Positions 22,419 to 34,445 of a stretch of DNA of 64,000 nucleotides are shown in pieces. The position numbers and the translations under genes are program-made. Origin of the DNA: Isoetes taiwanensis (lineage: Eukaryota; Streptophyta; Lycopodiopsida; Isoetales; Isoetaceae). Each line of letters opens with the position of its first letter. Position 1 is the stretch's first letter. The DNA is taken from NCBI GenBank assembly GCA_021234155.1, contig JAJEKV010000003.1, positions 27,329,166 to 27,393,165 of the forward strand. Direction: 5' to 3'. The notes under the pieces are model-generated. The model saw only the letters and a list, made by a program, of their open reading frames with translations, made no database searches and had not been told where the DNA came from.

Positions 22419-23490
22419 TAACTTATAAATTGAAAGCCCAATAACTTGGGTCCTTTATAGAGCTTATAGGAAGCTGAGATAATGATGGCGATCTATACTG
22501 AGATAAGATACAACGATGATGATCCTTAGAAAAGTCAAGGACTTATGATCCTTGGTTATTTTGTCCATTGCACCCATGGACCCCCATCAACATGGCATGG
22601 AATGAGACACATTATAAAGCAATCGGAAAGCTTCTCCATATAAACAGGTTGCACCTCTGAAAATGAATATATAGTTACATGTCTCACAAAGTTAAGGTTT
22701 AAGTAATCTTGCTCTATATGTTGGCTATTAAACAAAGCTCTGAAAGCTGATAGAAATCTCCCTTGGTACTTGATGCAATGAGCAAGAGCAATAAAGTACA
22801 AACAGTGTTATGAGTGGCACTATTTATGTTTTACACGAAAGCATTTGGAGAATCATTCCAAATTGCAGGAATATATTTCAAAGTGAGGGCAAAAATATGC
22901 CCTAACCTTTTTCTTCCACCATAAGCACAGACTTAAATTTATTGGAATCTCTTGTGCTTGAATTTTGCTCCAAGAATGTTCGATTATGTAATACACGTTG
23001 CTATGTCGAGAGAGACATAAACAGAAGGCGTTCAATCCTAGCATCCTACAATAGAATCTGCTTTCATGATACACAAAGATGTGAGCGAGAGCCGAACTCA
23101 GCATCTATCTTACAACTCTTGCATAGCAATGCAAGCATGGATAGAAATCTTCATAAAGGAAGCAGCCTTTGACCAAAAAAAAAGGGACTTATTGTTAGTG
23201 ATTGAACTCTCCTTTTCAAGCTGTGTGTCCTGCACTATAAATTTAAATAAAATGGCACTGAACAGATCTTCTTACTATCTTCTCAACTCTTTGCTACAGG
23301 GGCTTCAGGAAAGAATGGCTGTAAGCATCCATCATTAGGCTACTTCTGTCCCGCTTTGCATAGATGGAGCTCTTGTACGAAATGACCATCCAGCTCACCC
23401 TCCTACGCTTTGCAATAACAAGTTGAGCAAAGTATGCAAAACCGGATCTGTTTACCTTCTGTTTTAAACATAACACACTGTCAGAGTGAA
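22419..23490. other. Unassigned sequence
   Basis: No gene recognised. Confidence 0.5.
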
Positions 23491-23615
23491 TATATAGCAT
23501 AATAACAGGGTTTTTTTTTGTATTTTTGTACGTTTTTTCCTATGGTTTTTATATGATTTGATGGCCGTATTTCAGGGGGTGTACTAATGCGTACATCTAG
23601 AGTGCGCGTTGTATT
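23491..23615 (+). repeat. Dispersed repeat family, copy 1
   Basis: Similar in inverted orientation to 44110-44236. Shared landmarks are TAGCATAA, AACAGGG, TTTTTGTACG, TTTCCTATG and the end GTACTAATGCGTACATCTAG. Two copies support a mobile origin; the class is unknown. Confidence 0.65.
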
Positions 23616-25990
23616 TTCATTTTCCAATTTCATATTCTCAATGGTTTAGACCCATGTTTGCATGATGCTCGTGCCATGCATTTCTTTTAATGGTCAAGAT
23701 TAAGTCCTTGAGTCCTTAATCAATGGCTCAGAATAAACACCCTATTTCATGGTCTATTTCCCTCGTGTATTTTTCCCCTAAACAAAATCCAAAGTTAAGG
23801 TGTAATATCGAGCTCATGTGTTTTAGGGTTTTGTTCTCGCTCTTCTGTAGATTGCTTGGACCCCACAGCAGCAGGATTTCGATGCAAGCAGCAAGACTGG
23901 CTCTGATCGTTTCAAAACTTGGCATCACACTCCATACAAAGCAAAAAGGTATTGTTTTTGAATTTGGAGTTAGGGATCAGGGTTTCGGCTCTTAACGATG
24001 CGGTAGGGATGGTGCGCCAAGCAAAACCGTAGGTAGAGTCTTAAACTTCTTTGCAAATTCATTAGCTAGATCCATGCTTCTCTCGGTGGTTCATCATCCC
24101 GCTATAAAAGGGACCATGGGATTTAATCTTGCTGCAATGGGCCACATACAACAAGTATTGGCAACCAATTCTACCGTGCTGTTTTAGGATGCAAGGACAA
24201 AACTTTTGGGGATTAGGGCCAAGCTTTCTAATCCAATTGGCCATGACTCAAGGAGGAAGAAAAAGGCGAAGCCCCGACTTTCTTTGCATGAATGGCATAA
24301 CCTTTCTGATCTTAACCTTTACCTTTGAAGTATTGCTAATGGAAATTCGTGAAGAGAAGATTGTCAAGAATGCTATTTTCTGGAGCAGTGAGACCATGAT
24401 TGTGATTGTCACTCGATCAGGGGGCAATTTGTTGATTCAGAGTGCCATTGGTCTAGTTACGAAAGCTGGTAGCTGGTTTGATTAATCCTTTTTATGTAAG
24501 ATCACGACAGCCCTTTTGGGGAGTCGTGTAAGCTCTTCGTCGAAGGAGATCACTAATATTACACCTTGAGTTCAGAGATGTTCAATTATGTTACAGTAGA
24601 TTGTATAATTTATAATCTGCTGAAAATCTGAGATCTGATCTTTAGTTTACCTCATAATAAAGCCTATATCCCGATTAATTTCTACATATTTCGCATGCTA
24701 AAAGCATGGCAATCACCGTACTAAATCTTAAACCTTATTGCAATCTGTGTCCAAAGCTTCTTACTAGGTTTGATTGAAATTGCTCTACTGTACCGATTCT
24801 AGCAGCATCTAGACATTTGTTTAACGTGGATACATGGAATTTTGCCATTGTCTCCGAGTGTGTCGCAAAATTTGGACACTTTAAAATTTGGGAAGATTGC
24901 AAAATGAAACCTTAGAGGAGGCTTCTTAGCTTCCCTCGCTCTGTAACAACCCATTTCTATTGCTTTGTAGGCAACTAGCTTTATCTACTAAGAAATTTGC
25001 TGTTGTGTGTTTGCAGACATATGCTACAAGGGCCATGGACAAAGGCTAATGCAAAAGAAGTGATAGAAGAGCTGATCGTTCAAGAAGCTATTGAAATTAA
25101 AGAAGACCTTCTATCAAGACACAGAAATCAAGGTAATTATTTTGTTTCTCACCCTTTAATTCTGGCACTGTGTATACATACTTCTTGAGTCTAAACAGGT
25201 CATTGCTGTTATGATCTATTCATTACATAGGTGGTTACAATCTCCTTGAAAGAACAAATGATCAGTTATGATCGGAATAAGTAAATGATGCAAAAGCTGC
25301 ATGTGCACTTGATTTGGATAGACTTGTTCTTGTTGGAGGCAAGTGCAATTCTAGTTCTTTTATCTGCACATGCTATTTCATGTACATTTTGAACAACATC
25401 TTTGCTCTGCAAAATGTGGTACAAATATGGATTCACCATATTACCATTACGTATCGAGGATGTGCTTCATGCTGCTTGGTCCATTCCTCATTGAAGGGTT
25501 TGCTTAACCTTGACCATACAATGCTCAAGATATGGGTTTGTCCTGATGACCATTCAAGCATGAAGATAGGTTTGTTCAAGCAGGAAGAAAGGTTTGTCAT
25601 GTTCACCATTCAACTAGGTTTGTCCTGTTGAAAGGTTTTCCTTTATCTTGCAATGCAATTTTGCCACAACTTCATCAATGGATCATAAAGGTGGTTCCAA
25701 TTACTGCATCACATATAATGGTTTGAATATTTCATTGTGTCTTTTTTGTTATCTATCTTCCTATGTTGATTGTGCATAATCCTCTTTATGCTTAGCCAAT
25801 GGAACTTATTAGCGTATTGTCATATGGTAATAAACAAATCACTATCTTGCTTGCAATACCATTTTAAAAGAGTTATTATGTACCGCAATTTGAAGAGCAT
25901 ATTGTCAGAAATGGTGATATTCAACCATTAGATATTACGCTATATATGTTATATTTTTTCTTGTGATGTATACATATGTTTCCGACTATA
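23616..25990. other. Unassigned sequence
   Basis: Moderate ORFs (23723-23995, 24129-24485, 25314-25631, all +) show no motif I recognise. The 24129-24485 ORF is the longest (118 codons), ends at TTTGATTAA, and could be a gene remnant. Confidence 0.35.
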
Positions 25991-25994
25991 TTTA

Positions 25995-26505
25995 TTAACC
26001 CCCACACCATCCCCAAGGGAAGAAAGGCCAAAAAATTTTGAGTTAAATATACCAACTAAACATATCACTACCATTAACATTAATTAACACAAACCATTAC
26101 ATCCAACAATCTAAAATTAAATCCCCCTTGAAACCCCCTTTGGTTTGGGTGCATATTCACACGGGGGGGTGACGTAGGGCAGCGAGCGCTCCTAAAATTA
26201 TGTTTCACATGTACAAAATCAACACCATGTAGTATATTACCTCAAATCTTATAGTATTTTGCAAATCTTGTTATACAGTCTGGCAAATTTTGTACATGCA
26301 TACCCCACAAACGAGGAACTTTATGTACGGTGTAGATTAAAGAATAAAGGATGAATATGCCTATCCAACAGCTCTCGATGCCCGGAGTCACCCCGTGTGA
26401 ATATGCACCAAACCAAAGGGGGTTTCAAGGGGGATTTAATTTTAGATTGTTGGATGTAATGGTTTGTGTTAATTAATGTTAATGGTAGTGATATGTTCAA
26501 GCGTT
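25995..26505. mobile_element. MITE-like element with long terminal inverted repeats, copy A
   Basis: The arms are inverted copies of over 100 bp. The left arm contains ACATTAATTAACACAAACC and TTTGGTTTGGGTGCATATTC; its reverse complement lies at about 26380-26505. The middle is non-coding. Copy B at 42800-43360 has the same arms, with the middle inverted. Extent at the left (possibly to a CCCCAAGGG at 26012) is uncertain. No clear target-site duplication. Confidence 0.75.
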
Positions 26506-26898
26506 GCACCATTAGGAGACAGGTGTTAAGGTCTACAGCATCACTAAGGTATACAAGATTGCACATGGATGGCAAGACCCTTTTCTGATCTGTACTAAAA
26601 GCTTCACTTTAGGAAACCCTAGGTATTCCAAATTAGTTTCTTTTGTAAAGTGTCCCTCAAAAAGAGGCCTCCCATAGAAATCCATTACCTCTTAATAGAA
26701 TATAATAGAATAGAATATGATTTTATCGTCCACGGGGACCAACTGGCCTATGGGACCCAAGTACAAAGAGAGAGCAGCAGGCGTATTACTACCAGGATTA
26801 AAAAACCCCCGCCCCGAAGGGTTTTCGGGGGAAAAACCTTAGTAGCAATAAGGATGCTGACATACTGCACAGTTATTATATACATAATCACAAGTACA
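26506..26898. other. Unassigned sequence with GC hairpin
   Basis: No gene recognised. A hairpin with CCCCCG/CGGGGG arms lies at 26806-26831. Confidence 0.5.
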
Positions 26899-26905
26899 GC
26901 TGAGG

Positions 26906-26909
<4 letters not shown>
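26899..26909. repeat. Target-site duplication of LINE 2 (left)
   Basis: GCTGAGGTCTT, repeated exactly at 33531-33541 on the other side of the element. Confidence 0.85.
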
Positions 26910-26944
<35 letters not shown>

Positions 26945-27499
26945 AAAGGAAGGATTATATTAATCATAACTTAAGTACATACAAAATAAGGCTCGAAGCC
27001 CATATCAGAGAAAATTAAATATAAACAAAACAACCAATTGTCCATTGGTAACGAGAAAAGTCTGTCAAAACAGGATCACCTTCACAGCCATATGCCAGGG
27101 ATGGAGGGGACAGAGTTTTGGGAAACTGGTAGGGGGGCAGCAGAACCTGGGGTAGGGGATAAGTTCAGTAGAGAATCCGGGATAGTAGGAAGATCAGGGA
27201 AAGAGTGTGTAGCATTAAGGGGCATTGAAAAGCAAGGGGGGGCCATCCAATTAATCTCAGCCCAGGAGGGGGGGTCGTGAGTGATAGTTCATCAATGGGT
27301 ACCTGGATAATATCCAATAACACACCAGCTGCAGCCTCACATCTGCCTTTATGGTAGTAATACATAGACCGCAAGCAAGAGAACTGTCTTTCAGTAAGAA
27401 GCCGGTTGTTGGCTCCAATGAACTTGTGGAGAATGTGTGCATTGTATGCTTCGTAGCTCTGACAGCTTGACGAGGCGTCCCTGAATGGTGGATAGGAAC

Positions 27500-30400
27500 A
27501 TCATCCGGTAGGATTGATCCTCTGAATACCTGAACCACATTGTTCAAAAAGACTGCAATCCACAAAGGCATTCAAGTCAATCAGAGAGTCAGAATGAATA
27601 GTAAAGAAAGTAGACTTGAAGGAGCCCCAATTCAACCAATCCGTATCAAACTTCTCCAATTTAAGGGCCTTATGAGCCATAGCACATCTAATAAGTTCAA
27701 ATTGGAAATTGAGCTTCATCCAATTAAGGTCACACTTCCTGCTTTGCGAGCCACATTATTTCTATGTTTCGGACAATCCGGAGGGCTAGTTGTAGGACCG
27801 TACAATTGACTTTGGAATTTCGAGCTGAAAGAATTGAGAAATACTTGGTTATGGAATCGAAATCGAGGGGATTTTCAGGCCCGACCAAGTCAACCATCTC
27901 CAAAAGTCACGGATCCTTTGGCAAGTGAAAATGTGTAGCATGATTCATCATGATTATTCTGGTGGCGAGAGAGAACTATGGACAGTCTTAAAGTTTCTCT
28001 TGATCATGTTAGTGTTGTTTTCGGGATAGCACTATGCGGGATGAGCCAAGAGAACACTTTTATCTTAGGGCGAGCATAGGATTTCCAGCTAGACTGGAGA
28101 ATTTTCTTGAAATTCTTGGAAGATAAGCCACGAGAGAGGCATGCTTTACGCTTTTTACGGGAAGACATGCATGGTAAATCTTGGATACTTTGTAGCTCCT
28201 TTTAACCTTGAAAAACCAATTGGGGGGAGTGACTCTCCCCTTGCCATCTTTGCCTAAGAAAGGGGAGTAGGTGAGCACCACTTTCTTATAAATCGATCGT
28301 GAGTAGCACCCCTCCAACTTTCTTCTTAATCACTTCCCAAGGAATCCAATTTTCCTCATCATCAATGAGGTCTCGACATGCAAAATATTAGCGAGTGCCA
28401 TTTTTTGTAACATGTAGGATGACGAGATAGCCATAGCAGAGTAGGAGGAGGGGCCATCACGGGGAGACCAGAATATGGAAGTATCTCTCACTGAATTGGA
28501 CAATTTGTCATGAGTAAAGTTAGCAGCCACTTTCTCCCATGCTTTAAAGATACTTCTAAGGAGAGGAGAAGTATTAGCTGCACATTTGAACTCATAGAAA
28601 GCAGAATCTGGGAGCTGGTGCTTAAGGGAGGGACTTCCTAAGGGTTTACTTTTATTAATCCAGAACCTAATAAAATCCATAGCAGGAGATTGGAAACCAG
28701 AGATGGCTTTCCACACATTTTTGGCCCCAAGCACTTGGGCCTGGAGAAATAAGGATTTACATCCCAAACCCCCTGACTTTTTACTATGAGTCAGCTGATC
28801 CCAAGCAGAAAGATGTGTACCTTGCCAAATATACTCTTTAATACATTGCTCAATTTTGTTATAGGAAGCCTTGTCAGCAATCAAAGCAGAAGAGAAATAG
28901 ACATGGCTACTAGCAAGGACAGAGTTGGCAATCAAAATCCTCCCAGCCAGAGACAGGGAACCTTTAAGGAGGATAAGCTTTTTCCTGATCCTATTAATCA
29001 GAGGCTGCCAAGCAATCTTATGGGACATATGAACTGCAAGGGGGAGGCCTAAAAGAGTCAGGTATTAGCCATTAGGAACAAATTTGATGCCATGTGTATT
29101 AAGGTCTGGATACGAGCCATCAGCTAGGATGGAACATTTGGCATAATTCAAGTGGATCCCAGAGGCAACACTAAATTTAGAGATACAGTCCATAAAATTC
29201 TTCATATTGTCATTATCAACTCTAAGCATGGTAAAGGTATCATCAGCATATTGAAGAATGGAAAGCTGTTTATTGGAATCAGGCATTTGAAGGCCATGGA
29301 GCAGACCCTTATCTTGGTAAGAGAGGACCATTTTAGTGAGAATTTCAGCAGCAATTATAAAGAGGTAGGGAGCCAGGGGGCAGCCTTGTCTCACCCCTCT
29401 TTGAATGTGGAAAAACCAAAGTGGGAGTCCCATTGACAATAACACATGAAGTGGCTTTTTGGTTTAATCCCATAATGAGCTTAGTGAGGGCAGGATGAAT
29501 GCCAATATGGACCATGGCTTTCTCTAAGAATTTCCAAGAAATACAGTCATAGGCCCTTCTGAAGTCCAGCTTGAGGAGGATGCAGTTTTGTTTGGTCAAT
29601 CTATTCCAGTGCAGAGCCTCATTTGCAGCTATATAGTTATCCAAAATGGATCTGCTGGGAAGAAATGCAGATTGACAGGCATTCACTTTTTCATGGAGGT
29701 GAACCAAAATTCTACCAGCTATAATCTTAGCTACAAGCTTGTATAAAGTTGTAGTCAAGGAGATGGGGCGCCATTCATTGGTTTTAGAAGGGGATTCAGT
29801 CTTAGGGATGAGGGAGATAACTCCAACATTGAAGGTTGGATAAATAGTGCTGGCTCTCCAAACCCCCTGAACAAATTGGATGATGTCCTCCTTCATAATA
29901 GGCCAAAATTCCATAAAGAATTCAGGTTGAAAAACATCTATACCAGGACTCTTTCCATGCTTCATTTTCTTAAGAGTTTCAAAGATTTCAGGAAGTTCAG
30001 GGACTTCAGTCTTTGACTTTCTTCATTTTATCATTGAAGCACTTCATGGATTGGTGTTGGCCAATCTTGGGCAGAGAGAGGTAGAAAGAGGTGAATTCTT
30101 GACAAAAAGACTTCATTTGGAGCAGAGAGGTGTTAAACTTGAAAGGAGTGTTCTTGCTTCTAGGGCCAATTTTTAGATCTTTAGTGTCAAGGAAGTGTGG
30201 TTGGTGATCTAAGATGGTGCTAGCTATATCTCCAGTAACAATACAGTTGTCTAACCAGCTAGCAGAATTATGGATATAAAATCTGTCCAGCATGCAGAAA
30301 GTCCTCTGATCACCCTTTCTCTTGTTGCTCCAGGAGAATTTAGTGTTAGAAGATGGGACATAGATAAGGTCTTGGTTGGACATCCAATTGTCCCAGGAAT

Positions 30401-30887
30401 ATCTTTCATTAATGGACATATTAATTTTGTTGCCAAGCTTCATATCACTATGAGGGGTGTTATTGAAGTCCCCAGTAACCACCCAGTTCTCAATATGCTG
30501 GTGCTGGCTCATCCAGTTGTTGATTTCAAGCCACATGGGCTCTCTTTCATGGGGGTCAGTTGAGGCATAAATATTAATGAAGGCAACTTGGCAGTCCTTA
30601 ATTTGGAGGGTGACAGAAAGCCATCTGTTGGAAGGGCTAATATAGGTACTGATTAACTTCTGGTTGTACCAGAAGGTGGCAATCCCCCCTTTGGTGCCAT
30701 CAGCTGGGATATAACAGGAAGCCATCCTAGGACGAATCCATTCACCCAGATTTGCTGAGTCAAATTTGGGGAGTCTATGTTCTTGAATCATAATGATATC
30801 TGCCTTGAAATCTCTCACAGTGGCAATAAACCTTCTCCTTTTGATGGGGCCTTTGATACCCCTCAAGTTCCAGGTTAAGATCCTCAT
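27500..30887 (-). pseudogene. LINE 2 ORF2: endonuclease and reverse transcriptase, broken
   Basis: It starts with ATG at 30887 (MRILTWNLRGIKGP), the usual start of plant L1 endonucleases, with IMIQEHRL, VVTGDFNN and LDHQPH following. That frame stops at 30006. RT resumes within 40 bp (MKHGKSPGIDVFQPEFF at 29965), so the linker of roughly 150 residues seen in LINE 3 is missing. RT motifs are CQSAFLPSRSILDN, KLDFRRAYDCISW, GVRQGCPLAPYL and an intact LQYADD near 29250. A frameshift lies near 29400-29440 and an in-frame stop at 29065-29067. The C-terminus is heavily broken; HIFTCQRIRDFW marks the zinc-finger region at about 27920. It is not functional. Confidence 0.88.
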
Positions 30888-30920
30888 GCAGGAGGGTAGG
30901 AGAAAAAACCTGGGAGGAGC

Positions 30921-33227
30921 TTAATAAATGAGACTTCTGAGACCATGAGGTGAGGCCTTACTTCGAGTATTATAAGTGTGAAGATTCTCAGTGCTCCCAG
31001 GGGACTTAGTTATGGTCCTGCCTTTCATTTTCCTTTTTAAAGATCTAAGAGATGTATTGGTGATATCATGTAAGGGACTGCTACTCATATCTTCCTCTGA
31101 ATCAGGCACAATTAGATCTGGTTGACTCTGGTCAAGGTTGTCCAAGGTGTCAAGGTTCAATTGCAGAGCTTGCAGGCCATACTCAATACTCTCTTTTTCA
31201 GTATTATGGTAGGTGGATTGGACAAAATCACAGTCAGCAGAAGAGGTAGGACTATCTTGTGTTGAGGGGATAAAGTCCTTTTGTTGGTCCTGTGTTTGAC
31301 TTATCTGGGAGTCAAGCCGTGTGCTCGCGGCAAAGCAGGGAGTGATCACTTACCTGGATTCGCTCCATCTCCTTATCTTCAATCTGCTTGTTTGTCAAAA
31401 GACACTTTTCATCCACAGCTTCAGAGACAATCCTGCTCATCAGGTCCACAGTAGACTTTCCATACTTTTTATAGTGAGTTGGGGCAAAGGGGTATGGTGA
31501 GAAGGGGAGTGAGTTGACCAATGCGATCGTGGTATGATTGAATGGATCTACTGAGAGATCAACAAAGATAGACCTGGAGGGGGAGGTGGGAGAGGTGGGG
31601 GTAACTGGTGTATGGGAGGTTGGAGAAAGTGATCCTGTTCCCTGGATGTGCAGTGGTATCTGAGTCAAACTTTGTATGTATCCATCCTTTCCTTGTGGTG
31701 TGAAGAGATCATTGAACTCCTCATCAAGATCAGTTGAAGAATCCTCAGAGAATTTTGAATCATTCGCAAAGGGAGGGGGGGAGTCCCCTTATCAGGCGAG
31801 TTGACCAGCCTCACAAGAGAGACCTGCTCAAGCAAATTGTGTTGCATATCTTCTGTAGCATCATTGACCATGTGTTCCTTATCAACAGATTGTGAAGGTT
31901 GAGAGGAAGGTGGAACTTCATCTTGTATACCACCATCCTCAGCTACAATTATTGTGACTTTATCATATTGCACCTGTTCTGGAGGTTTGTGCTTATCAAA
32001 GGTTTTAACCATGGTCGAGGGGTTGAATGAAACACCTTTAATGGTGACCCCTTTGTTTAAAACCTTCACACAACCTTTAGCAGGAAAAGAATTCAAATCA
32101 TGGGATTTGAGAGTTTCTTCAAGTTCCTTATTGGCTAAGGCAATCTTCTCCTTAATGATTTGTCTCCTTCGAATTCGTCTAGCACTACCGTTAATGTTAC
32201 CACGATTACGAGCAGTGTCATGTTCTACACTTGGGGTAGCTTGCTCCACACCAATTGGTTGGACAGGCATCGGGGAGCACTTTCCTCCTCCATGCAAACG
32301 TTTCCTGCAGATCGGACAAACAGGAGGCAACCCATTCCATCTTAAGAGCAAGGATTGGTCAGTCCCAAACATATTCTGGAAAGTCAATTCAAGCGGGATA
32401 GGTTTGAGAAGATCCAATTGTATGAATACCGTGGGAGGCCTGTCAGGTCTGCGTTCTGTTGATATGAAGGAGCCAATAGGAGAAAAGATAATTTTTAAGC
32501 ATTGGGGCTCCCAAAAGACTGGATTTAGATCATGCAGGTGAACATATGCTGTGTGCATGAGAGATGATGGCTTTAGAGGGTTAAAATGATAGGACCACTG
32601 GAATTTAATTCTAAAGCCAAGATGAGTGAGGTGCCCCATCTTTAAGATGTGTTCAGCAGCCTGTTCCGAACAGAATTCGATCATGAAATATGGGAAACGA
32701 GTCCAGTAGATAGCAGAGATTTGGATCGATTTAGATAAAGCACAAATTTGCTTGGACACATTCCCTAAAACAATACCTTCCTTTTCGGCCCAGCAAATGA
32801 CAGCATGCGAAGAGAGAAATTCAAACCTTGAATGACAAAGCTCAGGATTCAATTCAGTACCTCTGGAGTGGCGGTAAGTCGGTGGATTGTGCTTCTTCAT
32901 GGTCAGAATGTCTTGTTTAATAGTAATGTCATCCTTAAAAGGTTGAGCTCTCCGCATGAAAGTGTTGCTTGAATTGGCATCCAGTGGAGCATAGCAGTCC
33001 CAGAAAGGTCTATCCGGGAAGGAAGATGGAAGAGCATTCTTTGGCGCCATCGATTTAGCAACGAAGGTTGTGAATTCACCAAATTGAATCGGAGCTATGT
33101 CTCCTTGAAGCAGCAGCTGTTGTTGGGCTAGAATTTCTTTCTGTTCTTCAGCATTTAAGGAGCAGAAGGTATTTAAGATGGAGTGCATCGGGGGAGATAA
33201 TCCACCCGTTAGATCCGGTGGGACCAT
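30921..33227 (-). pseudogene. LINE 2 ORF1: DUF4283/zinc-knuckle protein, frameshifted
   Basis: ATG at 33227 opens 520 codons. Residues of roughly 120-300 fit the plant LINE ORF1 (DUF4283-type) fold (ELCHSRFEFLSSHAVICWAE, then FPYFMIEFCSEQAAEHILKM). A CCHC knuckle follows: CPICRKRLHGGGKC (C-x2-C-x4-H-x4-C). The frame is lost at a run of seven G near 31781. The C-terminal, Ser/Pro-rich part continues in another frame (about 31770-31320) and, after a second shift, in a third (31349-30921), ending 34 bp before ORF2. By family ORF1 binds LINE RNA. Confidence 0.85.
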
Positions 33228-33530
33228 GATAACAGAATGATGCAGGGAGTCTCAAAAGCCGTGAGGAGAATTAAGATGATTGGACGCCAGAGAAAGGGGA
33301 AAGTTGGCAAAAGACAGAGGGGGTACAATCGAATTATGCAAAGATGAAGATGACTTTCCAGGGACGTGATGGGATCCAAAAAATCCTAGATCTAAAGATG
33401 TAATGTAGATTACCTTACCTGCTTACCTCGATTTACCTCGATTTACGAGCCTGATCACGATCGAACCCTAGTTAGGGTTAAGCATGACCATGGTAGCGCT
33501 CCGCCTCCGCCTCCAGTTTTCAGGTCTCCG

Positions 33531-33541
33531 CTGAGGTCTTA
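33531..33541. repeat. Target-site duplication of LINE 2 (right)
   Basis: GCTGAGGTCTT, partner of 26899-26909. Confidence 0.85.
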
Positions 33542-34007
33542 ATGAAGAATGCTATTAGAATAGAAAATCAAAAGAACTTCCAAACATAGAGAAGACAATG
33601 ATGCAAAAACCATTTTCAATTTTGCCAAACCTAGTAAGGAGAGCACAAAAGTAGTCAAACAGTCTTGTTATCTAGAGCAGAACAACCATTTAAGAGTTCT
33701 TTGTCTGAAAGGCCCAGCCAAATACTCACATAACTTGATTGACCAAGCTGGAACCCAAACGTATACTTGCCATTGACAATAGATCCCATTAAAACATGCT
33801 TCAAACTCACACAGAATCTACCTTCAGTGATGGATACCAGCATTATTCATCTCATCAAACATTCTTCTTGCAGAATTTACACTGCTTATCAAACAAAACC
33901 GATAAAACGGAATGAAATGTTAATTTTCCATTAATCAGGGCATCCATCGTTCCTTCAAAGGACTAATAGATGATCTAAGTCAGGCATAAGAGACATTTTC
34001 GCCTATT
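33542..34007. other. Unassigned sequence
   Basis: A minus-strand open stretch at 33655-33843 (GRFCVSLKHVLMGSIVNGKY, then FGFQLGQSSYVSI) looks protein-like and may be a gene remnant. I cannot name the family. Confidence 0.35.
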
Positions 34008-34124
34008 GATTTGAAGTGCGACAATATTTTTGTGAATGGCCATCAAGAGGAGATAAAAATTGGGGATCTTGGATTAGCAACTATTCTTCGTCAAGTTCAT
34101 GCTGCACACGCACATAGTGTATCA
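34008..34124 (+). pseudogene. WNK-type kinase fragment
   Basis: 39 codons read [11 protein letters not shown], then [12 protein letters not shown] and RQVHAAH. This is the catalytic loop to DLG segment of plant WNK (with-no-lysine) kinases, where [13 protein letters not shown] and KIGDLGLA are diagnostic. The HR before D is lost: the preceding bases read as unrelated sequence. It ends at CAG then TAAGC near 34125, close to a possible splice donor. No other kinase exon is seen. An isolated exon piece next to an antisense PPR fragment looks like shuffled gene fragments rather than a gene. Confidence 0.7.
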
Positions 34125-34199
34125 GTAAGCAACTTCTTGTTGTAATATGAATGAGCCTGCAAATTGCTTGAAAAATGGTCCCCTGAAATCCAGGACCAT

Positions 34200-34380
34200 C
34201 CTATGTGCAGGCACTCCTGAGTTCATGGCTCTGCACAGACCTTTAAGTAACATATTATATGTATAAATGTAAGAATGGATACTAGAATTATCATCAAACA
34301 TTCCTCTTGCAGAATCAATATGTCCTGAACTGCAAAGACCTCTAATCGAAGTGGTATAAGTTATGACATTTGGTAAACAA
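34200..34380 (-). pseudogene. PPR protein fragment (P class)
   Basis: On the minus strand about 60 codons read PNVITYTTSIRGLCSSGHID, then SARGMFDD, then YIYTYNMLLKGLCRA. That is close to two 35-residue P-class pentatricopeptide repeats. By family such proteins bind organellar RNA. Only this piece is present, and the rest of the open frame (34122-34445) does not look like PPR. Confidence 0.7.
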
Positions 34381-34445
34381 AACCTTGAGGTAATCTCCAC
34401 AGGGCATATTCTGCATGTAATAAAAAAATAGTAAAATTTAAGCAC

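Larger units (their letters stand above)
26910..33530 (-). mobile_element. LINE 2 (plant L1 type), about 6.6 kb
   Basis: A minus-strand LINE ending in a T run on + (26907-26939, the poly(A) tail) and flanked by an exact 11-bp duplication, so both ends are known. It has a 5' UTR (about 33228-33530), ORF1 with a zinc knuckle, ORF2 with endonuclease and RT, and a 3' UTR. Both ORFs have frame breaks, and the region between endonuclease and RT is shortened. Confidence 0.92.

Noticed and set aside
26650-27280. Plus-strand ORFs at 26650-27018 and 27038-27280
   Set aside because: They cross the poly(T) tail and 3' UTR of minus-strand LINE 2; residues reflect homopolymers.
31954-32541. 195-codon plus-strand ORF
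   Set aside because: Antisense shadow of LINE 2 ORF1, which has DUF4283 and a zinc knuckle on the minus strand.
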